In this document: piece by piece, positions 53,601 through 63,160 of the stretch | Layout: every line of letters begins with the position of its first letter | Position numbering within the stretch: the stretch's first letter is position 1 | Assembly: GCF_943734655.1 (NCBI RefSeq) | Contig: NC_071355.1 | Coordinates: forward strand, 22,332,268-22,396,267 | Source of the DNA: Sabethes cyaneus | Taxonomy: Eukaryota > Arthropoda > Insecta > Diptera > Culicidae | Length of the DNA: 64,000 nt | Direction of reading: 5' to 3' | Notes under the pieces: model-generated | The model's input: only the letters and a program-made list of their open reading frames with translations | What the model was told of the DNA's origin: nothing | Databases searched by the model: none | Made by a program: the position numbers and the translations under genes

Positions 53601-53778
53601 GCTCCGACGACGTAGGATTTTTGACCCACCTTTTAGGTCTAGAAATTACTCACAGCACGAACCGACTTCCCGATTCATGAACGCCTTCAATGCATTGCAA
53701 CATGTTATAACCATTGGCATGAGCTCGGATGTGATAAGACATAGACTCAGTTTATACTTTAGAGGACAATTACGATAA
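50587..53778 (+). CDS. CR1-like/Jockey-group ORF2: endonuclease-reverse transcriptase
   Basis: From the ATG at 50587 the ORF gives 1063 residues without a stop. The APE-type endonuclease runs from about residue 75 (DIYYQNMNSIRGSE, FSETHLDD, GGGVLIAIHNRF, VAGDLNLPNLKW, EVHHNAML). In the last motif a Glu stands where Asp is common, which may or may not matter. The RT follows: SAGPDMLANRILKEF, ITPIHKKGARDDVENYRGVA, QHGFLKKKSV, IYTDMSKAFDAVD, HSGVPQGSHLGPLLFVLL and LIYADDVKILF (catalytic YADD). The C-terminal thumb region ends near HRLSLYFRGQLR. ORF1 and ORF2 overlap by 59 nt, so ORF2 is probably translated by reinitiation or from a downstream start. Both ORFs are open, so the copy could be recently active. 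Confidence 0.9.
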   Translation: MIPTQTTFSLRQPAFHQDSDFEPTNASGIETDCNETVTNDVKHDNVPETTPHNSEISVNVRLSTKNAVERKGILDIYYQNMNSIRGSERQKNVFLSSLELDIDIYAFSETHLDDTVLDSSFFSPCFNIYRSDRNTTNSDKQSGGGVLIAIHNRFRSTEHAKAESNEAICVKLSIANGALFLCCGYIPPTSSIERYRSFCSFVESIVESAGPDDEIIVAGDLNLPNLKWNQSNFDMNNLFYLPDQVSSQREIAIVDGFLSAGLLQVCNIPNNNTCFLDLVFTTAPNICQVTLTDPLIKNEVHHNAMLLTVYAIEPIECKQGMLENQLDLNAMDFENARLELANISWHDLFISEEIFHGCEEYQRQAERMREFLRSMNILNIGCGNTVVIENSIDYNALLFYYTIFEIFSRHSPVMTKRQKYSHSYPEWFTPALINLMKEKRAALKRMRRSPSNENVTNYKQILRMFKAAHRESYQVYIADIQSRLKRDPKSFWKFVNSRRKSAGVPDCVSYKGVTSADVQSSTELFAKFFESVFTAATGSVPGLPVNTDDVPYQLSNTCVENGIGELDVNKSAGPDMLANRILKEFRLEFAVPLVRLFNVSLATGHFPGIWKISHITPIHKKGARDDVENYRGVAIQSAIPKLFESLVYSRLYDNVVNRISPVQHGFLKKKSVVTNLCEFSSTVTDHISKGFQVDCIYTDMSKAFDAVDINSILEAVKDFGIRGSLYNWLKSYLKYRVQFVKIRGYKSRSFTVHSGVPQGSHLGPLLFVLLMNKLPDVLSHATMLIYADDVKILFPIKSIDDCVKLQLDLGHVGTYCENRGLKVNTSKCSVMTFTRKANPVIFDYAYRGNVVPRAEFVRDLGVTFDRSLSFNRHIDNVINKSLKLYALVRRFGRDLDDPHAVLAIYKGLVRSKLDFASVIWRPLYITHIHRIEGIQKRFVRFALRNLGWNGEQLPPYHDLCSLVDIDTVHSRHKIADIIFFTNILSERTNSQALTSRLIFNDSAVTLRRRRIFDPPFRSRNYSQHEPTSRFMNAFNALQHVITIGMSSDVIRHRLSLYFRGQLR

Positions 53779-54004
53779 ATCGAATACTTTTAATTTTTAA
53801 GACAATTGTAATTTTGTGCGTATTGAAATTTATTTATTTGTAAGCCTATGTTGTAGTATATATTTAAGAATGGGTAAAGGGCTTAAAGCCTATATTCGAA
53901 ATACAAATCAAATCATCATTAGTACATAAGTATCAAAATTTAATTGCAGTTGCATGATACTAGTTATAAGTTTTATATACACACTATAATTTGAGGAAAA
54001 TGGG
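53779..54004 (+). other. Probable 3' UTR of the CR1-like element
   Basis: AT-rich sequence after ORF2 (TTTATTTATTTG..., GGGCTTAAAGCC, then AATACAAATCAAATCATC). The 3' end was not fixed; a short repeated tail typical of CR1 was not clear. Confidence 0.4.
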
Positions 54005-54139
54005 TGCTGTGTCTTGATTGAATGAGAGACTGTTCAAACTATAGCGTCTTATGTATTTACGTCTATTTCTATTAACTGACCAACCCTAGAATGAATTCAC
54101 TGTTAGTTGTTTGCTAGCCTAGATTGCCATGATACAACG
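54005..54139 (-). repeat. 3' LTR of the Ty3-type element
   Basis: Shares TGTCTTGATTG, GACTGTTCAAACTATA, TGTATTTACGTCTATT and AGAATGAATTCACTGTTAGT with 55633-55768. Confidence 0.85.
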
Positions 54140-54600
54140 TTTTTAAAGGAACAGGTCGTTTTGGACAGAAAATCGGTTTGGCATTTGATTTTAGAAAAAG
54201 CCTTACCGTCATTTTCTTGCAGTGTCCAGGTGAGTCTTTGAAAACGTCTGCATGTCTCGCTCGGAATTCAAGAATTTGTTGATCGCTTTTCACTTGTACT
54301 TGATTGCAGCTGGAGTCGATGGGAACTGACCATAGTCCAAACATTTCTATCCAATCAATGCCCAGAAGGTTGAGGTTTGGAGTCATTGTGACGAAACATC
54401 TTCCTTGATAGGTTTTACCGTTGATCTGGATTTCGCACTGAAACTTGCCGATTAGTTTAAGTAGCTGACCTGATGCGTTGACTGCTTCAATCGTCGAATT
54501 ACTGATTGCAGGTTTACCCAAATTGTTCCAGGCCTGTTTCGAAATTACCGTGATATCGCTTGCTGTATCGAGCTGAAGTTTGGTTTTTACACCGTTGATG
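54114..54600 (-). pseudogene. Ty3-type protease and truncated RT start
   Basis: Minus strand reads LQLDTASDITVIS (aspartic protease active site DTAS), NLGKPAISNSTIEAVNASGQ, INGKTYQGRCFV and NLLGIDWIEMFGL. It then has a linker to CPKRPVPLKTL, where RT should begin, but the sequence enters the LTR. The protease looks intact; pol is lost. Confidence 0.78.
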
Positions 54601-54794
54601 CTGATCGGTATAAACTTCCGCTTGCTGGATTGGTAAGCGATTTGATTAACAACGAAAATTCCTCTTGATTTGGCTTTCTTTCCCCTTTTCCTGTATTGCT
54701 TTTTTCCCTCTTCTTCTGACTTAAAGTTGCTAGCTGACTTGGAAATGCAACTACAGTAGCCTTCCTTATGGCCAACACGGTTGCATGTCTTACA

Positions 54795-55593
54795 CTAATG
54801 ACTCGAAAACGGACAATCGCGAACGTAATGTATTTGACCGCATTGCCAACAAGGTTTGCGTGGAGATTTACCAGCCGTTGAGTGATTCTTCGAAGTATCT
54901 TTATCACGAACTGTGTACACCATTTGCTTCGAGCTTGATGGTTGCTCGATTAATGTGGTGTCCGCTTTAAGATTGACCAGTCGTTGATACTCCACGATAA
55001 GATTTTCAAGTTTTACTGGTGCTTCAGCTGTCTCGGTTTCAATGCGGGAAAGTATCTGCATAACGTGGCGCTTTGCGACCACAAACGAAAATCAGACATT
55101 TGAATTGGTCTATCGTAAGTTTTTCAAATTCGAAAGCTTCGCAGGCGCAATTCACCTTCCCTCCGTAGCTGATGATGTCGTCTGCTTCGGACTTCAATAG
55201 CCGTAAGCACTGGTAACGTTTGTTGAACACGGTTGTCTGGGTGCCGAAAATTTTCTTCAACGTTGCTATGGTAACGTCAAAACTTTTCATGCTTGGTTCT
55301 TCCGGAAGGATGAAATTGATGTACCGGGTGTGCGAAGGCGTGTCCAATTTTCGTAACAGGAGTCGTACCTTTGCTGGCTCATCCAATTTCGCAGCATCAT
55401 GTTCGAAAAGGTCCTTGTAACGATTGTACCACCGGTCAAAAGTGATTCCGTTTTCGGGATCGAACGAAAATTCGGTAATGTTGCTTGCGAGATTTTTGAG
55501 AACTTGTTCGGTATTAATTCGTGCTGGAGCTGGCTCCGCCAATTTTTGCAGTAACTCCATTATCCACAAGATCGCTTCATTAATTTCAGTCAT
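54795..55593 (-). CDS. Ty3-type Gag (in two overlapping frames)
   Basis: From the ATG at 55593 one frame runs to 55039: MTEINEAILWIMELLQKLAE, FSFDPENGITFDRWYNRYKD, VRLLLRKLDTPSHTRYINFI and KKIFGTQTTVFNKRYQCLRL. The following frame (55082-54795) carries the nucleocapsid part with the zinc knuckle CWQCGQIHYVRDC (C-x2-C-x3-H-x4-C). The change of frame near 55060 is more likely decay than programmed, because it falls inside gag. The capsid part resembles mag-type Gag. Confidence 0.75.
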
Positions 55594-55632
55594 TCTTCCG
55601 GAATTTTATAGGCTTTATCCTCGTCGCCAATT

Positions 55633-55768
55633 TGTTGTGTCTTGATTGTATGAAAGACTGTTCAAACTATAACGTCCAATGTATTTACGTCTATTCCTAT
55701 TAACTGACAAACCAAGAATGAATTCACTGTTAGTTGTTTGCTAGAGCCTAGATTGCTATGATCTAACA
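55633..55768 (-). repeat. 5' LTR of the Ty3-type element
   Basis: Begins TGTT and ends AACA on either strand, and is followed on the minus strand by the primer-binding site. Confidence 0.85.
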
Positions 55769-57514
55769 ATGGAGAACGTCATTCGCCCAAAGCTGCAGTT
55801 TGCATCGCTGCAGTTCAAATCTGTTGGCGGCGCAACGCAACGAATGGTTGCGTTTGCTATGTTTTAATGACTCCTTATGGTACTCTCATTAGGTACCTTG
55901 CTAAACTCCTGCAATAACATTTTATTGCATTTTATATGATTTAAAGTAAATGTACCCTAATCAAGCCTCTTGAGAAATTTCAAACAGCATGAGATATCAG
56001 CTGCACTTTAACTGCACATTTATATGCTTTTAAATAAGCTAGCTTTTACGATTGCTTGGTTCCGAGTTTCACAATGCTATCTTATAACCGAAAAGTGCGC
56101 AGAGTGGGGAAGGTACATTAAACTAAATTAAAACTCTTAGAGGAAGCAATAAAAACTCTCTTAGTGCAAAGTATGGTATAAATAACAATACTGGAGTTAA
56201 ACCATTGAAAAGTATATAACATATTCATTATTTTTATTTTGAAAGTTTTCCTGTGCATAGAATTGTTTTTACGATCGTATCAGCAACAGGTTTCGCTGAA
56301 ATAAGAGAGTGCACAGCAACGAAAGCAACGAACAGTGCCGTTGATATTATCGATTGAATTCAATTATTACCGACTTTTAACTTTCATCTATGCAAATTAG
56401 TGACAACAACATACATACAAGCATGACTGAACTAGAAGCGATCCAGTTTGCCCGGCCCCCGCCGGGGGTTCCGAAACACTTTACGGCTGGATGGGTTCGG
56501 GGTTCGGGTTTTAGGTTTTTTCTAAACAACGAATGTTGGAACAGAATTAGGGAATTTGAATTCAAATTTTTACGAGTCCAGCTTGAATGGCTGCTGCAGG
56601 ACATCCGCCCGCACCTACATCCGATAACCGGTCTATACAAGCATTTATAATGCGTTGAGCGCGCTACTGCTAGCTGCTACTATACTAGAAATCTTATAAA
56701 TAAACGTAAAACCTGTTAACTATGTGAGATATCGTTTGATTATCATTATCGTTTAGCGTACCGCGTACGTGTCGATACCTATAGTATTTAATTACAAATA
56801 GGTGCAAGGTTAAGTTAATTTTCCACTTGAGTGCACACCAGATTTTGTGAAGGGTAAGAAAACAACGAACAACTGTTTTGATTTTCTTAACCTAGACCCG
56901 TTCGTTGATGGTCTCTAGTTAGAAAACATATGCAAACCACAAAACAATGTAATTCTACGAACCAAGAGTAAGAATGAAGCTGACTATGTTGTTGATTGCT
57001 TATCTACGGTATGTTGCTTGTAAAATTGCGATTAACATATCTTATCTATTATTGTAAACAAAACTGTTTTTCAGTCTGGCTGATTGTAATTTGGTTGCTC
57101 TAATCCAAGCTTTGCAATTCACCGCAAACATACGGTACATTGCCAGATCAGCGTCAGAGAATCAATCCGAGAAATAACGACCTTGGCTGATGATATACAT
57201 ATTTATTCATCATTCATAACCAAATATGTCATTTCAAATGGTATTCAAATTAGGATTTGAAGAGACTCAGAACCGGATGGACTTCGAAGATCCCAATTGC
57301 TACGAAATCATTCACGGATTCAGTCCCAGCTAAATCGCTGCATTCCAAATATGGATCTAGCTTGCGGCTGTACGTCAATTTGCACCGATTTGAAAGAAAC
57401 CTTTGATTATATTTCAGCTATGCTTTTGTATTGAGAAAAACAGTGTAAGAAAAAGCTGTTTTGTTGACAAAGCAGTAATAATTTCTTTCTGTAAAATTGT
57501 AATCCAAAGAACCA
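55769..57514. other. AT-rich noncoding stretch
   Basis: No recognised gene or repeat. An 86-codon plus ORF at 56390-56650 (MQISDNNIHTSMTELEAIQF, VPKHFTAGWVRGSGF) sits in locally GC-richer DNA but matches nothing I know. 56700-57500 shows nothing. Confidence 0.35.
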
Positions 57515-57600
57515 TGTAATTAGTTTAGTGTTCCTCAGGGAAGCAATACTGGGCCATTGCTTTTTTATGGTTTATGGTTTTTCTATGGTAGCAAGACAGA
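57515..57600 (+). pseudogene. Short RT fragment
   Basis: Reads SVPQGSNTGPLLFYGLWFF, the GVPQGSNLGPLLF block of a Jockey-group RT. Nothing else of the element was found. Confidence 0.55.
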
Positions 57601-57849
57601 AGACTCCGCCAATAGCCACATCCAGAACCAGAGCTAAGAAATTGACGATGCATGGTCACTCTCTGGAGGTTTCCACCATCGATAAACTTTTTCGATGTTG
57701 AAGGTATTTTTTCTGGATTGCTTGATTTTGCGCTACTCATCGCCTATTTTCCAGGCGCAAGTCGCTTTAAATTTGGTCGAGCCATCGCTCCACGCAGTAC
57801 CTGTAGTTCGTGATTCATACGCCCCACCGCTCCCTACCCAATTAGCCCA

Positions 57850-60402
57850 ATTCTCCTAGACTCCGCCGTCAGTCTGGCGTAGGTTGCCTCCGCCGTCACA
57901 AGGTTCCTAGCTTTGATATCAGTCATCCGTGAAGCCTAAGATTTAACTACTTTTGCTAAATGGGGATTGGGTATGACATGGGGAGAGTTCCCTAGAAGGA
58001 GCGTCCAATATAACTCTGGCTCTCTCAAGCCTTCTTGAAGATCGAAGTCAATGATGACGATCGATGGCCATACCTGGAAATGCTTCATGCGGCTAAGCTA
58101 GGAGGTGCGAACTTGAGCGCCTGTTCCCCAGGTAACGGGCGGCTCAAATAGCGTGTCTCGGAGCGAGCGCCTGAATATGAAATGCTATTTCCCGCAAGAT
58201 ACACCTAAGATGGCAGACCCGTCAGCGGGATGTAGATATCGTGACCCCGGTAAGGTAGTATACCGAAACCGTCATTAACCACGAAAATGGAAATATTCCA
58301 ATGGATTAATCGGCAAAGAACAAGGAATAGGAAACGATCGGCTACATCTACGCGGAGAAAGCCGCGCAGTAGACTCTACTGCGGGCTCTTCTTCCAAGTA
58401 CCTCATGTACTACAGTACAGTGGGGGTAGAAAGATAGAATATGGAATCGGTTTAATCGGAATATGGAATCGGTAGAATTAAGGGCAAATTCTTCAACTAC
58501 AGCCTAATCAACGTATACACACTGACACATGAAAAATCCGATAATGATGAGAACGAGTTCTACGATACACTACGATACGAGGAATTCTTCCGTACAGTTA
58601 TTGGAAGACATAGCCTTCATTTGTCGACCAATGATAACGGTCTGAGGCTTATAAATTTTGCCGCGGCCAGAGGAATGACCATCTGTAGCACCTACTTTCC
58701 ACGTTAGAATATTCGGAAACACACCTGGAGGTCATGTCTTGATTGACGGTCGACACTTTTCGGAAGTTGTCGATGTACGGTCTTTTCGTGGACCAAATAT
58801 CGACTCTGACCACTATCTCGTAGTGAGTAAGATTCGCGCAAGGCTGTCGAACACGACGAAAGCTCGCACTGAGAGGACGCTGCGTTTCAACATCCAGCGG
58901 TTAACGGCAGACGGCGTAGTAGTGGAGTACGCCAGGAAGCTTGACCAGCGAATCGCAGAACAGCAGGTAGAAGAAGAAGATATAAATGGCCTGTGGAGGA
59001 ACATCCATGGTGCCATCCAAACAGCAGCGAGAGAGGTGGTAGGCACGGCGCGTGGAAGACAGCGTAACAGCTGGTTTGATGCCGAATGCCAGAGAGTGAC
59101 AGGTGAAAAGAACCAGGCCAGGAGTCGCACGCTCGTTGCGGCAACGCGTCAAAACAGAGAGATATATAGAGAGACTAGAGCTGCGGAAAAAAGAATCCAT
59201 CGTCTAAAGAAACGCGAGTACGAGGAGCACGTGCTCGCCGGCGCAGAGGAGCGATACGCTAGCAACGACACACGGAGTTTCTATAAAACGGTGAGATGCA
59301 GGAATTTTGCCATGCCTGTGATGTGCAATGATAGTGCTGGCAACCTGCTTACCGACAAAACGGCGGTAGCAGCCATGTGGAAGGAGAACTTTCAGACACT
59401 ATTGAATAGAGAGGTAAATGCGGAGATCAACAGGGACAGGATAGAAATTGTAAGCGATGGTCAAGCTGTGGAGCTACCAATACAGGAGGAGGTTAAGAAG
59501 GCAATCAATGAGCTGAAAAACGGTAAGGCTGCTGGGAAGGACGGTATCACGGCTGAACTTCTAAAAGCGGGGAGCGAGCAGCTGTACGAAGCAATCCACC
59601 GGATCATTGTCAGGATTTGGGAGGAAGAACAAATGCCAGAGGAGTAGTTGGATGGCCTCATTTGCCCAATTTTCAAAAAGGGTCATCGACTGGAGTGTAA
59701 AAACTATCGAGGAATTACATTGTTCAACTCTGCCTACAAGGTGCTTTCCCGTATCCTGTTCTGCAGACTGAGACCGTTAGCGGAGTCCTTCGTCGGCGAG
59801 TATCAAGCTGGTTTTTGTGAGGGTCACTCCACGACGGATCAGATGCTTACCCTGCGTCAGTTGCTAGACAAGTTCTGGGAGTACAACTTGCAGATGCACC
59901 ATCTGTTTGTGGGTTTTAAGGCGGCGTACGATCCAGTTAAACGAAATGAGCTGTGGCAGATAATGCTGGAACATGGCTTTCCGACGAAACTAGTTGACTA
60001 GTGACGTTGGATGGACTGAAACAAGGGGATGCACTATCTAACCTGCTATTCAACATTACCTTGGAAGGAGCATTACGAAGGGTAAACGTGGAAAGGAATG
60101 GAACTATCATCACGAAATCTCCCATGCTTTTTGGTTTTGCGGATGACGTCGATATCATCGGAATCAACCGTAGAGCAGTGGAAGAGGCCTTCAGGCCCTG
60201 TAAAAGGGAAGCGGCGAGATTGGGACTTACCATTAACACCGCCAACACGAAGTGCATGGTTGCTGGTAGGGAACGTGGGAGCCCAACTGGTGTTGGTGCC
60301 GAGGTGGAGTTAGATGGGGAACGATATGAAGTAGTGGAGGAATTTATATACCTTGGAACACTCGTGACATGTGACAACGATGTAAGCCCCTCCCCGCACT
60401 AA
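57850..60402 (+). mobile_element. RTE retrotransposon copy, nearly complete but broken and 3'-truncated
   Basis: 57850-58290 resembles an RTE 5' leader. Endonuclease pieces follow at 58460-58720 in shifting frames (IGRHSLHLSTNDNGLRLINF, AAARGMTICSTYFPR). The long ORF then starts at 58739. The RT is interrupted by one stop (59645-59647) and an internal deletion near 59995, and the sequence ends at 60402, where unrelated repeat DNA begins. Several shorter relatives in this window carry the same RT segment. Confidence 0.82.
58739..60402 (+). pseudogene. RTE endonuclease-reverse transcriptase ORF with stop and deletion
   Basis: The first open part (58739-59647) has the endonuclease end (MIDGRHFSEVVDVRSFRGPN, IDSDHYLVVSKIRARL with catalytic SDH) and a basic connector (RNSWFDAECQRVTGEKNQAR). 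The RT start follows (ELKNGKAAGKDGITAELLKA). A TAG follows EEEQMPEE, and the same frame continues with LDGLICPIFKKGHRLECKNY, CEGHSTTDQMLTLRQLL and LFVGFKAAYDPVKRNELWQI. At about 59995 a deletion removes the part before LKQGDALSNLLFNITLEGAL; then MLFGFADDVDIIGINRRAVE (FADD box) and VEEFIYLGTLVTCDND. The C-terminal region is absent. Confidence 0.85.
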
Positions 60403-60485
60403 TAGGGGACATTCCCATAAAAATGAAATAAAAATTTCCTCATAGCTCGAAAACTAGTCAAGCAAATAGAACAAAATTTGGATTT
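60403..60485 (-). repeat. Single unit of the 36-38 kb minisatellite, fused to the RTE end
   Basis: The minus strand reads CCAAATTTTGTTCTATTTGC, TTGACTAGTTTTCGAGCTAT and GAGGAAATTTTTATTTCATT, followed by GGGAATGTCCCC. It matches one unit of the minisatellite at 36540-38135 with moderate divergence. Confidence 0.75.
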
Positions 60486-60669
60486 TTTTTCTTCTTTTTT
60501 TATTATGGTCGATTCATCTGACAATTTTGATATTATCTACATGAATATAAACTTAAATCTAGAACAAAACTATTGCAGCATCCTAGACCTTGTCAGTCTT
60601 CTACTGAAGGCGCGTGAAGAAACGTCTCCAAAGTCAAATAATTCTTCGACCAGCGTGAAGGTGCGGATG
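60486..60669. other. Unassigned spacer
   Basis: T-rich start, then a plus frame reading LDLVSLLLKAREETSPKSNN that is not recognised. It may include the far end of the Jockey relic. Confidence 0.3.
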
Positions 60670-62700
60670 CATGACGTCAGTGGTTCATAAAACCCGTACA
60701 TATTCCGATGGAATCTGATTGTCAGTAAATTTGATGAGCGAAGCTGTCTACGTGAAGCACGAAAATCAATACGGGACAGCAGAGCCGGGCATCTATTTCA
60801 TTGTTAAGCAGCTTGGCCACAAAAGTTGCCTGTTGAATCCTTCGACGACTCTCTAATGTCTCCAAATCCAAAAGCTGGCATCGGTCTACGTAGCGGGGAA
60901 GATTGTGAGGTAGACGCCAGGGTAGATGTCTCAGGGCGATACGAACAAATCTTCTGGCTTTCTAATACAGGCTATGAGGATTCCAGATGACACATGCATT
61001 CTCAAGTATGGGCCGTACCAACGCGCAATACAATGCCTTCAAGCAATGGGGATCTGTGAAGTCTCTGGAAGTTTTTGTGATGAAGCCAAGTTGTTGCGAA
61101 GCTCTAGAGATGACAGCAATATAATGTTGATTGAACATGAGCTTATTATCCAGCAGAACTCCAAGATCGCTGATCTGATCGACGCGTCCGAGAATAACTC
61201 CGTTTATCCGGTAACCAAATGATATGGGCATATTACATCGGTGTAATGTTATAACTACACACTTGGCAATGCTTATTGTGAGCTTGTTTCTATTACACCA
61301 ATCAGCAAAGGTGCCCAACAGCGCTTGCAATCGGTAGCAATCAGCGATAGATTTCACAACGAGGTAGATCTTTAGATCGTCGGCATATACCAGTGTGCAT
61401 CCGGAACCAAGCAGAATGACTATGTCGTTAAAGTACAAGACGAATAGCAAAGGCTCCAGGTCACTGCCTTGCGGAACACCAGAAGTATTACTGAATGCAC
61501 GTGAAACTGTGGAATGCAGCTTGACCCGTAAAGTACGGTCTGTTAGATATGAGCTCAACCATGAAGTCAATCTATCAGATATACCGAGTTCAGAGAGCTT
61601 GTGCAAGAGTATTCGATGATCTACTGTGTCGAAAGCGGCCTTAATATCTGAGTACACAGCGTCAATTTGAGTTCCAGCTTCTATCTGTGAGATGCAGGTA
61701 CTAGTAAAATCCATCAAGTTCGTCGCCACAGAACGACCGGGCATAAAACCATGCTGGTCGACTGATATATAGTTTTTGGTGCTGTTCAGAATTATACCAC
61801 TTACGATGATTTCGAAGAGCTTTGATCCAGTAGACTGGTAATGCCACTGTAGTTCCTTACATCTCGCTTTTCTCCTTTATTAAATACGGGAAGCATATGA
61901 GGCTGTTTCCACAGCGTTGGAAACTTCCGTTGCTCAAACTATTTGGTGAAAATTCGACTGAGACGCGGCAAGAGCAGTAGCGCAGCGACAGAAAATAATA
62001 GCCGGAACACCATCGGGACCAGGCGAGTAGGAGCTCTTCAATTTCTTTGCACCAGAAATGACCATGTCGGGAGTGATGTCAAAAATGTCCAGATCAACAG
62101 CACCATCGGGGACACCTGATGCAGCTATTCCAGCATCAGACTGCGAGGTACATCCACTGGTGAACACAGAAGAAAAATGATCAGCAAATAATTCGCAAGA
62201 TTCAGTAACAGTTGATGATTCCGTTCCGCCCCAGAATACACTAGAAGGAGTAGAAGATCCTTCCCTCTTAGAGTTTACGAATATCCAAAAGCTTTTTGGA
62301 TTAGTTCGCAATTTGAATTGTGTCCGCAGTACGTGTGATTTGTAGAGAGAACTATTCAGCCTACGGTATGCATCGCTGGCAAATTTGAAAGCGTGTTTAT
62401 TCTGTGGTGTTCGTTGCTTACGAAGTAGTCTCTGCTTTGCATTTCGATGCCGTTTCAATCTGTGCAACTCACTATTACTCCAGACAGGGTTTGAAGGAGG
62501 TCTAATTCTGGGAAGATTTTAGTTCAGCCAGGTGCAAATAGCATCGCAAAACCGCAATGCCATATCATCCACATCGATCTCGTCTAATAAAGCAGCCCAA
62601 TCCAGAGACAAAAGGTGATTCACAAGAACATCAAAGTTAATACGACGATAGTTCTGAGGTGCAATTTCGAAACTGACACCTGGAACTTCAACGGGACTTT
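60670..62700 (-). pseudogene. Jockey-group element relic (EN-RT ORF, broken)
   Basis: Minus strand from 62700: VSFEIAPQNYRRINFDVLVN, LLSLDWAALLDEIDVDDMAL, then NPVWSNSELHRLKRHRNAKQ, TNPKSFWIFVNSKREGS and SSYSPGPDGVPAIIF. A frameshifted patch covers 61745-61930. The RT continues at 61744-60962 with QIDAVYSDIKAAFDTVDHRI, NTSGVPQGSDLEPLLFVLYF and TLVYADDLKIYLVVKS, then ISDLGVLLDNKLMFNQHYIA. It ends in RRFVRIALRHLPWRLPHNLP down to about 60700. Most of the RT is readable, so decay is moderate. ORF1 and most of the endonuclease are absent. Confidence 0.83.
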
Positions 62701-63034
62701 AGCATGGGTTAATTCTCAGGCCCCTCATCACCCTTCCCTCATGTTGAATTCTATGTTATCCCGATGAAGCCTATTGACAGTGCAAAAATGTCTCTCTCTC
62801 TATATTTGGGGGACAGCACTGTCATGTGGAATGAGGTGGGCAAAGTAGAGCAAGCATTGAAGGAATACACACAAGCACGGATAAAAATTTATAAGCCTAT
62901 CGTTCACTCAATTGCGATAGTATTATCGCTATTCTCCACCCCAGTGGCAACTGCAATGTCTCCCAGCTGGCCTCGAGGAATGATCATTGGTTTAAAAAAG
63001 CCAGTTGCGCGCATGTCCCAACTTCAAAATTCAA

Positions 63035-63160
63035 CTGAGGGAGGCTGTAAGAGTCAATAGGATCACTGCACTAGTCCTGAAACTGCACTGTACTTTAACT
63101 GCTGGCTGCGAAGTCTGTCGAATATGACACACAAAACAGAACATCAAGTTATTGTTTTTA
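63035..63160 (+). mobile_element. SINE-related fragment
   Basis: Contains GGAGGCTGTAAGAGTCAATAGGATCACTGCACTAGTCC and CTGGCTGCGAAGTCTGTCGA, matching the body of the SINE copies at 17240 and 41405. The tRNA-like head is missing. Confidence 0.55.

Larger units (their letters stand above)
54005..55768 (-). mobile_element. Internally deleted Ty3-type LTR retrotransposon
   Basis: Two similar LTRs of about 135 bp (54005-54139 and 55633-55768) enclose gag and protease coding on the minus strand; RT, RNase H and integrase are absent. The primer-binding site TGGCGACGAGGAT (55630-55618, minus) directly follows the 5' LTR, as in many insect Ty3 elements of the mag group. Flanking bases ATGGG (54000-54004) and ATGGA (55769-55773) look like a 5-bp target duplication with one change. 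The LTRs differ at roughly ten positions, so the insertion is older than the BEL. Confidence 0.85.

Noticed and set aside
62764..63060. 98-codon plus ORF as a gene
   Set aside because: Its C-terminus runs into the SINE-related fragment and no domain is recognisable.
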